DNA of 64,000 nt from Aeromicrobium senzhongii (lineage in GTDB: Bacteria > Actinomycetota > Actinomycetes > Propionibacteriales > Nocardioidaceae): the NCBI RefSeq assembly GCF_014334735.1, contig NZ_CP060587.1, positions 1,054,001 through 1,118,000 on the forward strand, in the 5' to 3' direction. Under the pieces are notes generated by a model, which saw nothing but the letters and a program-made list of their open reading frames with translations, was not told the origin of the DNA and made no database searches. Positions 32,274-41,100 of this stretch are shown here, piece by piece (within the stretch, counting starts at the first letter, position 1; each line of letters opens with the position of its first letter). A program made the position numbers and the translations under genes.

Positions 32274-35165
32274 GTGTCCCGATCGCGGTTCGCCGACCCG
32301 GAGTCCGCCCGGGCCAACCTGGCCCGGTTGGGCGAGGTCTCTGTGGACTTCGTCGACCAGATCTCTGCCGTCGCCGATCCCGACACCGCGCTGGCGTCCC
32401 TCGTGGCGCTGGCCGAGACCGACGACGGCCGCGGGGTCATCGAGGCGCTGGACGACGACCCCGTGCTGCGTCAGCGGGTCATGGTGGTGCTCGGCACGAG
32501 TCGCGCCATCGGCGACTTCTGGCGGCGCCACCCCCAGTACGTGATGGACCTCGTCGGCGAGAACCTGCTCGAGCGCCCGGCGACCGAGCCGGAGTACCGC
32601 GACTGGCTCACCGACGCCACGGACCCGGACACGCTGCGGGTGCGGTACCACCGCGAGCTCGCGGCCATCGCCGCGCGCGACCTGAACGCGCACACGACGT
32701 TCGCGCAGTCGTCGGCCGAGCTGTCGGACCTGGCGGTGGCCACGCTCGAGGCGGCCCTGCGGATCGCGGTGGCCAACGAGCCCGAGGCCGACCTGGTGCG
32801 GCTCGCGGTCATCGCGATGGGCAAGACCGGCGGCCACGAGCTGAACTACGTCAGCGACGTGGATGTGATCTTCGTGCACGAGCCGACCGAGGGCGCCGAC
32901 GACCACCGCGCCACGGCCGTTGCGGCACGCCTGGCCTCGGCGATCATCAAGATCTGCGGTGAGCACACCGCCGAGGGCACCATCTGGGAGGTCGACCCGA
33001 ACCTGCGGCCCGAGGGCAAGCAGGGTCCGTTGTCACGCACCCTGGCCAGCCACATCGCCTACTACGACCGGTGGGCGGTCACCTGGGAGTTCCAGGCGCT
33101 GCTCAAGGCCCGGTACGCCGCGGGCGACCGCGAGCTGGCCGACGAGTACCTCGCGGCGTTGCAGCCCTTGGTGTGGAAGGCCGCCGAGCGCGAGAACTTC
33201 GTGCCCGAGGTGCGACGGATGCGCCGGCGCGTCATCGAGAACATCCCGGCGGCGCACCGCGACCGTCAGCTCAAGCTCGGCAGCGGCGGTCTGCGCGACG
33301 TCGAGTTCGCGGTCCAGCTGCTGCAGCTGGTGCACGGTCGCGTCGACGAGCAGATCCGCAGCCCCAACACGCTGGAGGCGCTCAGCGCGCTGACCGAGCG
33401 CGGATACGTCGGGTGGCGCGACGGTTCGGCGCTGGAGGAGTCGTACGAGTTCCTGCGCGCACTCGAACACCGCTTGCAGCTCTTCCGCCTGCGGCGCACA
33501 CACCTCGTGCCCGAGGACCCCGACGACCTGCGCCGCATCGGCCGCAGCATGGGATTCACCACGAACCCGGCCGAGAACCTCGTCAAGGAGTGGCAGGCGC
33601 ACCGGCGGATCGTCAGCCGGCTGCACGAGAAGATCTTCTACCGTCCGTTGCTCGAGGCGGTCGCCTCGCTGCCCGAGGATCGGTTGCGGCTCAGCACGCA
33701 GGCCGCCGAGGACCGGCTCGCCGCCCTCGGCTTCAGCGATCCCCGCGGCGCCATGGCGCACATCAGTGCCCTGTCCTCGGGAGTCACGCGCCGCGCGGTG
33801 ATCCAGCGCTCGCTGCTGCCGGCGATGCTCAGCTGGTTCGCCGAGTCGCCCCAGCCCGACGCGGCGCTGCTGGCCTTCCGGCAGATCTCCGAGGAGCTCG
33901 GCGACTCGCCCTGGTACCTGCGCAAGCTGCGCGACGAGGGCACCGGCGCCCAGCAGTTCGCCCAGATGCTGTCCTCCAGCACCTACGTCACCGACCTCAT
34001 CCGCCGGGCGCCCGACGCCGTGGCGCTGCTCGGTGACGACGATGCCCTGGTCCCGCGCGAGCTGGAACGTCTCGACACCGAGATGACGCTGGCGGCCAGG
34101 CGACACCCGATCCCCGAGGGCGCGGTGCGCGCGATCCGGCGCATCCGGCGCCGCGAGCTGTGCCGCGTGGCGATGTCCGACGTGCTGGGCCGGCTGGACA
34201 TCACCGAGGTCGGCGAGGCACTGACCTCGATCAACACCGCCACGATCGCCGCCACATTGCGCACGGCGGAGTTGGCGTGGTCCATCGAGCACGACCGGCC
34301 GGTGCCGACGCGCAACGCGATCATCCTCATGGGGCGTCTCGGCGGCCACGAGGCGGGCTACGGCTCCGACGCCGACGTCATGTTCGTGCACGACCCGATC
34401 GCGGGCGCCGATGTCGACGAGGCCAAGGCGTGCGCCCTGTGGGTTGCGCAGCTGATTCGCAAGATGCTCGGCGAGGCCGGTGCCGACCCCGCGCTCGAGA
34501 TCGACGCCGGACTGCGGCCCGAGGGCAAGAACGGCCCGCTCGTGCGGACCTTCGACGCCTACGCGGCCTACTACGCGAAGTGGTCCGACACCTGGGAGGC
34601 GCAGGCTCTGCTGCGTGCCGAGGCGGCCGTCGGCGACCCGGAGCTCTGCGAGCGCTTCACGGCCCTGATCGATCCGCTGCGCTATCCCGAGGACGGCCTG
34701 TCGACCACCCAGGAGCGTGAGATCCGGCGGATCAAGGCGCGGGTCGACTCCGAGCGGCTGCCGCGAGGCGCCAATCCGAACACGCACCTGAAGCTGGGGC
34801 GCGGTGGACTGGCCGATGTCGAGTGGACGATCCAGCTGCTGCAGATGCAGCACGCCCATCGCGTGCCGGCGCTGCGCACGACCCGCACCCTCGCCGCGCT
34901 GGAGGCCGCCGCCGAGGCCGGCCTGTTGTCGACCGAGGACGCGCAGGCGCTCATCGAGTCGTGGCGCCTCGTCGCACGGATCCGCAACGGCGTCGTCCTG
35001 TGGCGGGCCAAGCCGGCCGAGTCGATGGTCGAGACGGCCACCGACCGGGCCGGCCTGGCCCATCTGCTGGGCATCGGCCAGGACCACACCGAGGAGATGG
35101 TGAACGACTACATGCGCATCACGCGGCGTGCGCGTCAGGTCGTCGAGCGCGTCTTCTACGAGTGA
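32274..35165 (+). CDS. glnE: glutamine-synthetase adenylyltransferase/adenylyl-removing enzyme (963 aa)
   Basis: Two-headed enzyme that adenylylates and deadenylylates glutamine synthetase in response to nitrogen status. Each half has a nucleotidyltransferase signature: GKTGGHELNYVSDVDVIFVHEP near residue 185 (the removing half) and MGRLGGHEAGYGSDADVMFVHDP near 690 (the transferring half), each followed by LRPEGK and a LKLGxGGLxDVEW block. Full length for the family (about 950-1000). Start: GTG at 32274, 8 bp after the glnA stop; the open frame extends back into glnA but this start leaves the genes non-overlapping. Probably co-transcribed with glnA. Confidence 0.96.
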   Translation: MSRSRFADPESARANLARLGEVSVDFVDQISAVADPDTALASLVALAETDDGRGVIEALDDDPVLRQRVMVVLGTSRAIGDFWRRHPQYVMDLVGENLLERPATEPEYRDWLTDATDPDTLRVRYHRELAAIAARDLNAHTTFAQSSAELSDLAVATLEAALRIAVANEPEADLVRLAVIAMGKTGGHELNYVSDVDVIFVHEPTEGADDHRATAVAARLASAIIKICGEHTAEGTIWEVDPNLRPEGKQGPLSRTLASHIAYYDRWAVTWEFQALLKARYAAGDRELADEYLAALQPLVWKAAERENFVPEVRRMRRRVIENIPAAHRDRQLKLGSGGLRDVEFAVQLLQLVHGRVDEQIRSPNTLEALSALTERGYVGWRDGSALEESYEFLRALEHRLQLFRLRRTHLVPEDPDDLRRIGRSMGFTTNPAENLVKEWQAHRRIVSRLHEKIFYRPLLEAVASLPEDRLRLSTQAAEDRLAALGFSDPRGAMAHISALSSGVTRRAVIQRSLLPAMLSWFAESPQPDAALLAFRQISEELGDSPWYLRKLRDEGTGAQQFAQMLSSSTYVTDLIRRAPDAVALLGDDDALVPRELERLDTEMTLAARRHPIPEGAVRAIRRIRRRELCRVAMSDVLGRLDITEVGEALTSINTATIAATLRTAELAWSIEHDRPVPTRNAIILMGRLGGHEAGYGSDADVMFVHDPIAGADVDEAKACALWVAQLIRKMLGEAGADPALEIDAGLRPEGKNGPLVRTFDAYAAYYAKWSDTWEAQALLRAEAAVGDPELCERFTALIDPLRYPEDGLSTTQEREIRRIKARVDSERLPRGANPNTHLKLGRGGLADVEWTIQLLQMQHAHRVPALRTTRTLAALEAAAEAGLLSTEDAQALIESWRLVARIRNGVVLWRAKPAESMVETATDRAGLAHLLGIGQDHTEEMVNDYMRITRRARQVVERVFYE

Positions 35166-35200
35166 CGGCTCGAGCCGAGGGGGAGCGGCCGGCCGGGGGT

Positions 35201-35206
35201 TAGCCT
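35201..35206 (+). promoter_or_regulatory. -10 hexamer TAGCCT, leaderless promoter
   Basis: TAGCCT exactly six bases before ATG 35213 of the secreted metalloprotease-like gene. Confidence 0.5.
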
Positions 35207-35212
35207 GAGCAC

Positions 35213-36112
35213 ATGCTCTCCCGGTTGCTCCCCGTCCTGCTGACGGCGGGTCTGCTCTCGGCGGTTCCCGCGGTCGCCTCCGCCGAGCCCGCCCCCACCA
35301 CGCCACCTCCGGCCGTGGTCCCGACCGCGGCGCCCGCGCCCCAGCGCATCGTGATGACGGAGCGCCCCCGGGTGAAGGGCACGGCACGCTTCGGCCGGAC
35401 GCTGCAGCGGAGCGTGGGGCGCTACTCGGTCGGCGGCCTGCGGTTCCGGACCCAGTGGCTGCGCAATGGCAAGGCGATCAAGGGCGCCACTCGCGCCTCC
35501 TACAAGCCCCGGGTCCGCGACGTCGGGCACACGATCGCGGTCCGGGTGACGGTGAGCCGTCCCGGATACACCACCATCGCGCCGCGGTCGCCGCGCAGGA
35601 CGGTCAAGCACGTGCGCGACGTGCGCAAGACCGTGAAGTACTCGGTCAAGACGAACGGCAAGATGACCACGAGCGTCCCGGCCTTCCGGCGTCAGGTCCA
35701 GCAGATCCTGGACGACCCCCGCGGCTGGCGGGCCGGCGGCATCGCCTTCAAGCGGGTCAAGTCCGGCGGCTCGATGACGATCGTGCTCTCGCAGGCCTCG
35801 CGGGTGCCCTCGTACTCCAGCGGGTGCTCGTCGACGTGGAGCTGCCGGGTCGGCCGCCACGTCATCATCAACCAGGAGCGCTGGAAGCACGCCTCGCCGG
35901 CCTGGAACAAGTCCAGGAGCACCACGCTGCTGGGCTACCGGCACATGGTCGTGAACCACGAGGTCGGTCACTGGCTCGGCTGGAATCACGCGTCGTGTGG
36001 TGGCAAGGGCAAGAAGGCGCCGGTGATGATGCAGCAGTCGAAGGGCCGCAACGGGTGCACGTTCAACCCCTGGCCGAAGCCCTCCGAACGGAACGTGCCC
36101 CGGTACCGCTAG
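35213..36112 (+). CDS. secreted DUF3152-type metzincin-like protein with Ig-like repeat (299 aa)
   Basis: Signal peptide (residues 1-24, ending AVASAEP), a Pro-rich linker (25-45), then one Ig-like repeat (VKGTARFGRTL ... FRTQWLRNGKAIKGATRASYKP ... ISRPGYTT-like end) and a C-terminal domain of the DUF3152 type. NHEVGHWLGWNH near residue 244 is a complete metzincin zinc motif H-E-x-x-H-x-x-G-x-x-H. Four to six Cys may form disulfides. Most likely an extracellular zinc protease; the substrate is unknown. The repeat is of the same type as those at the end of the M1 peptidase at 58200. Confidence 0.78.
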   Translation: MLSRLLPVLLTAGLLSAVPAVASAEPAPTTPPPAVVPTAAPAPQRIVMTERPRVKGTARFGRTLQRSVGRYSVGGLRFRTQWLRNGKAIKGATRASYKPRVRDVGHTIAVRVTVSRPGYTTIAPRSPRRTVKHVRDVRKTVKYSVKTNGKMTTSVPAFRRQVQQILDDPRGWRAGGIAFKRVKSGGSMTIVLSQASRVPSYSSGCSSTWSCRVGRHVIINQERWKHASPAWNKSRSTTLLGYRHMVVNHEVGHWLGWNHASCGGKGKKAPVMMQQSKGRNGCTFNPWPKPSERNVPRYR

Positions 36113-36126
36113 GGCACCGGGGCACG
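36094..36126. terminator. hairpin overlapping the stop codon
   Basis: CGTGCCCCGGT (36094-36104) and ACCGGGGCACG (36116-36126) pair across the TAG stop of the preceding gene; placed between convergent genes. Confidence 0.6.
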
Positions 36127-36143
36127 AACGCGCGTGGACGAGA

Positions 36144-36692
36144 TCAGCTCATGATCGAGGTGCAGGTCTCGTTGCTCTCGAACGCCTTCTTCAGCTCGGC
36201 GTTGCTCGCGCTGAGCTCAGCCAGCGGGCCCGCGTAGCTCGAGGACTCCGCCAGGGACTCGCCGACCTGCAGCAGGCTGGCCTGCATCTCCTCGGCGTTC
36301 TTGGGATCGGCCTTCTTCAGGCGCACGATGACGCCCTGGAGCATCCGTGAGCCGTCCGAGACCGACTTCTTGGCCTTCTCGTAGGTGGCGGCGTCGACCT
36401 CCGGGGGAGCGCCGGCGTCGTTCAGGACCTCGGCCTGCGAGTCGAGGCGGTCGCGCAGGGTGCGCAGGAACTCGACGATCTCCTTCTTGGACTCGGCGGT
36501 GTTGGTGGCCGAGTCGGTGGCCGGGGGCGAGATGGCGGCGGTCGTCGGCTCCAGCGCCTCGCACAGCGACTGGGCCCACTTCTCCTGCGGCGTCGCCTGG
36601 GGCTTCGGGTCCTCATCGGAGCTGCCCGTGCACCCGCTGAGTGCCAGACCGAGAGCCGCCAGGGCCAACGTGGCCCGGGTCGTCCTGTTCAT
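36144..36692 (-). CDS. lipoprotein of unknown function (182 aa)
   Basis: Lipobox LALSGCTG near residue 21 (lipidated Cys after signal peptidase II), then a soluble, mostly helical domain with few aromatic residues (LRDRLDSQAEVLNDAG, KKADPKNAEEMQASLLQV) and two Cys (one near residue 44, one near the C-terminus in NETCTSIM) that could form a disulfide. Common actinobacterial small lipoprotein layout; no family recognised. Start ATG with AAAGG upstream. It lies downstream of the PTTE-repeat gene on the same strand but behind a terminator. Confidence 0.65.
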   Translation of the reverse strand: MNRTTRATLALAALGLALSGCTGSSDEDPKPQATPQEKWAQSLCEALEPTTAAISPPATDSATNTAESKKEIVEFLRTLRDRLDSQAEVLNDAGAPPEVDAATYEKAKKSVSDGSRMLQGVIVRLKKADPKNAEEMQASLLQVGESLAESSSYAGPLAELSASNAELKKAFESNETCTSIMS

Positions 36693-36721
36693 GGTGTGCC
36701 TTTCGGTGTGTGCGGAACGGA

Positions 36722-36757
36722 GGGAGGGCCCCGCCGCAGAAGCGGCGGGACCCTCCC
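36722..36757 (-). terminator. terminator of the PTTE-repeat surface protein gene
   Basis: Sixteen-bp arms GGGAGGGCCCCGCCGC and GCGGCGGGACCCTCCC with one G-T-type mismatch and loop AGAA, 30 bp past the stop at 36787. Confidence 0.7.
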
Positions 36758-36786
36758 CGGTGTTCAGTTGTTGATCATGCCGTGCG

Positions 36787-38277
36787 TCAGGACGCGGGCG
36801 TCGCCAGCGTGGCGGTGATCTTGTTGCCCGGACCGGACGCGAAGATCGACAGCACGTCGTTCAGCAGGCCACAACCCTGGAGCTTGGCGATGGAGTAGGT
36901 ACCCTCCACCGAGCCGCCCCGGGTCGGGCTGAAGCGCCCGACCGACTTGAGCGGGATCGTCGAGGGGCTCGACGCCTTGCACTTGTCGCCGCCACCGATC
37001 TTCAGACCGAAGGACTTGACCGACGTGATGTAGATGTCGGTCTTCGCCGTGGCGGTCAGGATGCCCGTGGTCGTGTCGATGCCGCCGGTCGTCTTGCCGA
37101 CCGACTTGAACGCCAGGTCGGCGTCGACCGGCAGGAAGCCCAGGGCCTTCAGCTTGGCCTTGGTCTTGTCCAGGGTCAGGTCAGCGGTGAACGTGCTGCT
37201 GACCAGGTCGAAGTCGGCATCGATCTTGCCCGACAGCGGCGCGGTGCCGTTGCCCGCCTTGATCGTGGTGCTGCCCTTCAGGTTGAAGAGCACGTCGATG
37301 ACGTCGGCCGTCGGCTCCGTGGTCGGCTCCGTGGTCGGCTCGGTGGTCGGCTCCGTGGTCGGCTCCGTGGTCGGCTCGGTCGTCGGCTCCGTGGTCGGCT
37401 CGGTCGTCGGCTCGGTCGTCGGCTCCGTGGTCGGCTCCGTGGTCGGCTCGGTCGTCGGCTCCGTGGTCGGCTCCGTGGTCGGCTCGGTCGTCGGCTCCGT
37501 GGTCGGCTCGGTCGTCGGCTCGGTCGTCGGCTCCGTGGTCGGCTCCGTGGTCGGCTCGGTCGTCGGCTCCGTGGTCGGCTCCGTGGTCGGCTCCGTGGTC
37601 GGCTCCGTGGTCGGCTCCGTGGTCGGCTCCTCGACCGGCGTGACGCCGATCGAACCGAGCGTCAGGTCCTCGCCGGTCTTGACGGTGCAGGCGAGGGTGG
37701 CCGGGACCTGATCATCGGGTTCGGGGAATGCCGTGAAGATGGTCGCGGTGACGTTGAACGAGGTCGGCAGGCCGACGGCGATCGTGTCGACCGCGTAGTC
37801 CGGGACCGTGATCTCCGGCACCGTGCCGGCGGCGGGGATCGTCCAGGGCGCATCCACTTCCTGCGGGATGTCGAGCCGCGGCGACGTGAGGCTGGGGATC
37901 GGCACCGTCTGGGTCTGGCCGCCCGTGGTCAGGGTGACCACGGAGTTGGTCGAGCCACCGGACGCAGCGACGCCGCCGACGATGTCGACGGTGGAGCTGC
38001 GGAGCACCTCGGGCATGTTCAGCGTGATGGTGACAGGCGTGGGGGGGATCTTGTCGCCGGGGCTGACGGTGTCGGGGACCGTGGTCTGGGCGCGGACGCC
38101 GACCTCGCGGTTGCCCAGGTTCAGGCTGCCCGCCCGGACGACACACATGTACTTGACGGTCCTGTCCAGGTCAGCGGCGTTGGCGGCGCTGCTGGTGATC
38201 ACTGTGAGGGTTCCCGCGCTGAGGGCTGCAACTGCCCCTGTCGCCAGGACCCTTCCGATTGTTGTCATCTTCTTCAC
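36787..38277 (-). CDS. surface protein with (PTTE)n stalk, DUF6801-like (496 aa)
   Basis: Signal peptide ([19 protein letters not shown], cleavage near ANA-AD), an N-terminal beta-rich domain of about 180 residues resembling DUF6801 ([32 protein letters not shown]), then about 26 tandem PTTE repeats (TE-rich stalk), and a C-terminal domain ([47 protein letters not shown] with Cys) found in other actinobacterial exported proteins. No LPXTG signal. Likely a cell-envelope or secreted protein. Start: GTG 38277 with AAGGA six bases upstream; ATG 38268 is an alternative. The repeat number is expected to vary between strains. Confidence 0.72.
   Translation of the reverse strand: MKKMTTIGRVLATGAVAALSAGTLTVITSSAANAADLDRTVKYMCVVRAGSLNLGNREVGVRAQTTVPDTVSPGDKIPPTPVTITLNMPEVLRSSTVDIVGGVAASGGSTNSVVTLTTGGQTQTVPIPSLTSPRLDIPQEVDAPWTIPAAGTVPEITVPDYAVDTIAVGLPTSFNVTATIFTAFPEPDDQVPATLACTVKTGEDLTLGSIGVTPVEEPTTEPTTEPTTEPTTEPTTEPTTEPTTEPTTEPTTEPTTEPTTEPTTEPTTEPTTEPTTEPTTEPTTEPTTEPTTEPTTEPTTEPTTEPTTEPTTEPTTEPTTEPTADVIDVLFNLKGSTTIKAGNGTAPLSGKIDADFDLVSSTFTADLTLDKTKAKLKALGFLPVDADLAFKSVGKTTGGIDTTTGILTATAKTDIYITSVKSFGLKIGGGDKCKASSPSTIPLKSVGRFSPTRGGSVEGTYSIAKLQGCGLLNDVLSIFASGPGNKITATLATPAS
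37313..37631 (-). repeat. 12-bp tandem repeat encoding PTTE, about 26 copies
   Basis: Unit GGCTCCGTGGTC (or GGCTCGGTCGTC) on the plus strand. Only the two wobble positions vary between units, giving an alternating pattern that suggests expansion of larger blocks. It contains no spacers and is coding. Confidence 0.9.
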
Positions 38278-38476
38278 AGGGTGTCCTTCTATGGGAGTTG
38301 GGCCGACTCCGCTGAGGGCGCGAGAGGTGCTCTCGGGAGAGTTGGCTGTGACAGACACCACACAACTTAGGGCGCAGGTTACGAAAGTGCAACCGCCTGT
38401 TACAAGTCAGTGTTCACTCCGGAAACAGCGGTCACCAGCCCTGCGTGAGCCCCCCTGGGCCCGGCGGCGTACACGC

Positions 38477-38516
38477 CGAAACGCACCGAATCCCTAGGGG
38501 GACTCGGTGCGTTTCG
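38477..38516 (-). terminator. terminator of the desaturase gene
   Basis: CGAAACGCACCGAATCC (38477-38493) pairs with GGACTCGGTGCGTTTCG (38500-38516) with one mismatch; 44 bp past the desaturase stop. Confidence 0.75.
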
Positions 38517-38559
38517 CGGGTGTTGTGTCGATCAGGGCACACTGCCCGGATCGTGGGAC

Positions 38560-39837
38560 TCAGGCGGCCTGGTGGGCCTTCATCGCCTCACGCTTGGCCC
38601 GGCGCAGGGCCTTCGACTCCGGCGAGCGACCGACCTTGTACGGGTCGGACGGCTTCTTGGAGTAGATCGCCAGCTGACGCACGACGCTCGCGAGCTGCTT
38701 GGACAGCCGGCCTTCGTTGTAGCGCAGGCCGTACTTCTCGACGAGACGCTGCACGTCGACCTTGACCTCGCTGTAGCGGCGGGCCGGGATGTCGGGGAAC
38801 AGGTGGTGCTCGATCTGGTGGCTGAGGTTGCCCGTCAAGACGTGGAACGGCTTCGAGCCGGAGATGTTGGCCGAGCCGAGCAGCTGGCGCAGGTACCACT
38901 GGCCGCGGGTCTCGTTCTGGGCGTCCTCCTCCTGGAAGGTCTCGGCACCGGCCGGGAAGTGGCCGCAGAAGATGACCAGGAAGGTCCAGATGTTGCGCAC
39001 CAGGTTGGCGACGAAGTTGGCGCCGAGCACGGCCACCGGGGCCCACCAGCCGACGAACGGGATCGCGGCGCAGGCGATGACCGGGTAGACGACGTAGTCC
39101 TTGAACAGCTGGCGGCGGACCTTGACGTACGCGCGCTTCTTGCGAGCCTGGAACTCCTCCTTGCTCATCTTGCCGCCGAGGTACTCGTCGAGCTCGATGC
39201 CGTGGTACATCACGCCCCACTCGAAGAACAGCATCAGCATGAACGACAACGGCAGGTTGAACCGGTGGTTCGGGTACCAGGGCTGGTCGGGGTCGATCCG
39301 CAGCAGGCCGTAGCCGATGTCGCGGTCCATGCCGTGGATGTTCGTGTACGTGTGGTGGATGAAGTTGTGGCCGTGCTTCCAGTCCTGCGCGGGGGCCACG
39401 TTGTCCCACTCGTAGCGCTTGCCATCGATCATCGGGTCGTTCATCCAGTCGTACTGACCGTGCATGATGTTGTGCCCGATCTCCATGTTCTCGATGATCT
39501 TCGAGAGCGACAGGAACACGACGCCGGCGATGAAGGCCGGCGGGAAGATCGGCAGGAAGATGCCGATGCGGCCCAGGACCTCGAACCACTTCTGCAGGCG
39601 GATGACGCGGCGGATGTAGTCGGCGTCCTTCTGGCCCAGGTCGTCGAGGACGCGCTGGCGCACGGCGTCGAGCTCGCGCCCGAACTCCTCGAGCTCCTCG
39701 TACGTCATGTACTCGAGCCCGATGGTGGACTTGCGATTCGGGTCGTAGGTGTCGACCAGGGGCACGGGAGCCTGGTTGTGCTCCGATGCGCTCAATCGCT
39801 CGATCGGTGCGTGCTTGGCGCGCTTCAACAGGGGCAT
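38560..39837 (-). CDS. membrane fatty acid desaturase, acyl-CoA type (425 aa)
   Basis: Introduces a cis double bond into saturated acyl chains at the membrane (DesA3-like). The three histidine boxes of the di-iron site are HNIMHGQYDW, HNFIHHTYTN and HQIEHHLFP, with four hydrophobic segments between them. The length is usual. It is the distal gene of a unit with the ferredoxin reductase (gap 10 bp), which supplies electrons as in the Rv3230c-Rv3229c pair. Start: ATG 39837 six bases after GAGGAG; the longer frame to 39987 runs into the reductase and is not used. Probably controlled by the FabR/DesT-like TetR encoded divergently. Confidence 0.92.
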   Translation of the reverse strand: MPLLKRAKHAPIERLSASEHNQAPVPLVDTYDPNRKSTIGLEYMTYEELEEFGRELDAVRQRVLDDLGQKDADYIRRVIRLQKWFEVLGRIGIFLPIFPPAFIAGVVFLSLSKIIENMEIGHNIMHGQYDWMNDPMIDGKRYEWDNVAPAQDWKHGHNFIHHTYTNIHGMDRDIGYGLLRIDPDQPWYPNHRFNLPLSFMLMLFFEWGVMYHGIELDEYLGGKMSKEEFQARKKRAYVKVRRQLFKDYVVYPVIACAAIPFVGWWAPVAVLGANFVANLVRNIWTFLVIFCGHFPAGAETFQEEDAQNETRGQWYLRQLLGSANISGSKPFHVLTGNLSHQIEHHLFPDIPARRYSEVKVDVQRLVEKYGLRYNEGRLSKQLASVVRQLAIYSKKPSDPYKVGRSPESKALRRAKREAMKAHQAA

Positions 39838-39847
39838 CTGTTTCTCC

Positions 39848-40939
39848 TCACAGATCGACCGCGACGTCGCCCACGGGGACGTTGACGCAGACCTTGATGG
39901 TTTCGTCGGTGTCGGCACAGACCTCACCGCTGATGACGTGACGCACTGCGCCATGGAGCTTCTTGACCGCGCAGGTGTTGCACACACCCATGCGGCAGCC
40001 GTACGTGGGGGACAGTCCGGCGGCCTCGGCCTGCTCGAGGATCGTGGTGCCGGAGTTGGGGGCGGCGACGCCGCTGGCCTCGAACGTGACGCTGCCGGTC
40101 GCGTCCGCGGCGTCCAGGTCGACCGAGGGAACCTTGAAGTACTCGGCCGTCAGCTGGTCCTGGGCGCCGAGATCCTCGTACAGGTCTCGAACCGTCGCGA
40201 TGAGACCGGCGGGTCCGCAGACCCAGGTCGGCGTGGTCAGCGGGTCGATGCCCAGGTGGCGCAGGTGGTCGAGGGTGATGCGGCCGACGAGGTCGGCACC
40301 CGGCTCGGGGTCGCGCGTGTAGACACGCACCATGTCGACGAAGGGCAGCTCGCCCAGGGCGTCCAGCTCGGTGGAGAACATCTCGTCCTCGCGCGAGCGC
40401 GCATAGTGCAGGAAGGTGACGTGGCCGGTGTGGCCACGGTCGGCCAGCGTGCGCAGCATGCTCATGACCGGGGTGATGCCCGAGCCGCCGCTGATCAGCA
40501 GCATGTCGCCGGGCACCTGCTTCGGGAGCACGAAGTCGCCGGAGGCGGGGGACAGGTAGACGACGGTGCCGGGCTTGAGGTGGCCGGCGTGCAGGAACTG
40601 CGAGACGTAACCGTCGGGATGGGCCTTGACCGAGACGCTGAAGAGTCCGTCCTTGCGCTCGGCGGAGCTCGACACGCTGAACACGCGCACGCGGCGCGTG
40701 CCGTCGACCTCGACGCCGAATTCGACGTGCTGGCCCGGGACGAATCCGGTCCAGGCGCCGTTGGGGCGCATCACCACGGTGCTGGCGGCGCCGGTCTCGC
40801 GGATGACCTCCACGACGCGGCCCCGCACGGCCTGGACCGTGAGCATGGGGTGGACGAGGGTCAGGTACTCGTCGGGGTGGTGCGGGGACGTCACCTTGGC
40901 GACGGCCGGGGAGGCCAGGGCCCTGCGGATCAGTCCCAT
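39848..40939 (-). CDS. flavin/2Fe-2S ferredoxin reductase, desaturase partner (363 aa)
   Basis: Electron-transfer protein with FAD/NAD(P)H domains and a C-terminal plant-type [2Fe-2S] domain. FVPGQHVEFGVEVDGTRRVRVFSVSS is the flavin-binding region (R-x-Y/F-S), LISGGSGITPVMSMLRTL the nicotinamide-binding loop, and CRMGVCNTC plus a later C-V-N the cluster ligands near residue 325. It passes NADPH electrons to the desaturase encoded next, as in Rv3230c. SD CAGGAG precedes the ATG. Transcribed divergently from the TetR gene, with a palindromic operator at 40982-40997. Confidence 0.9.
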   Translation of the reverse strand: MGLIRRALASPAVAKVTSPHHPDEYLTLVHPMLTVQAVRGRVVEVIRETGAASTVVMRPNGAWTGFVPGQHVEFGVEVDGTRRVRVFSVSSSAERKDGLFSVSVKAHPDGYVSQFLHAGHLKPGTVVYLSPASGDFVLPKQVPGDMLLISGGSGITPVMSMLRTLADRGHTGHVTFLHYARSREDEMFSTELDALGELPFVDMVRVYTRDPEPGADLVGRITLDHLRHLGIDPLTTPTWVCGPAGLIATVRDLYEDLGAQDQLTAEYFKVPSVDLDAADATGSVTFEASGVAAPNSGTTILEQAEAAGLSPTYGCRMGVCNTCAVKKLHGAVRHVISGEVCADTDETIKVCVNVPVGDVAVDL

Positions 40940-40981
40940 GGAGCTCCTGTCGGGTGGGGCGACGTCGCGTGAGCGAAATCA

Positions 40982-40997
40982 GTGAACATCTGTTCAC
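40982..40997. promoter_or_regulatory. palindromic operator upstream of reductase-desaturase
   Basis: GTGAACATCTGTTCAC: perfect 7-bp arms with a TC centre, 43 bp upstream of the reductase start. It resembles the FabR/DesT-type boxes known from proteobacteria (TGAACA-like half sites). Confidence 0.7.
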
Positions 40998-41049
40998 CCA
41001 AGAATGTCAGGTGAAGCAACCTGTGGTCAACAGGACAGGCCGTGTCGTG

Positions 41050-41061
41050 GAACACGTGTTC
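41050..41061. promoter_or_regulatory. second TetR operator, overlapping the -35 region of tetR
   Basis: GAACACGTGTTC, a perfect 12-bp palindrome with an additional AC on the right side that extends the match to the first operator. Located 28-40 bp upstream of the tetR -10 box (41089), so binding would block autotranscription. Confidence 0.65.
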
Positions 41062-41088
41062 ACCGAACCGAGGGCCGACCGTACGGCC

Positions 41089-41094
41089 TAGGCT
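41089..41094 (+). promoter_or_regulatory. -10 hexamer TAGGCT, leaderless promoter
   Basis: TAGGCT exactly six bases before GTG 41101, with no ribosome site. Confidence 0.55.
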
Positions 41095-41100
41095 GGGACC

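Noticed and set aside
37313..37631. CRISPR-like array
   Set aside because: Units are 12 bp and contiguous, without spacers, in frame inside a surface-protein gene.
37034..37711. plus-strand frame with VVGS repeats
   Set aside because: Mirror of the PTTE-coding repeat on the other strand; no start context and no independent domain.
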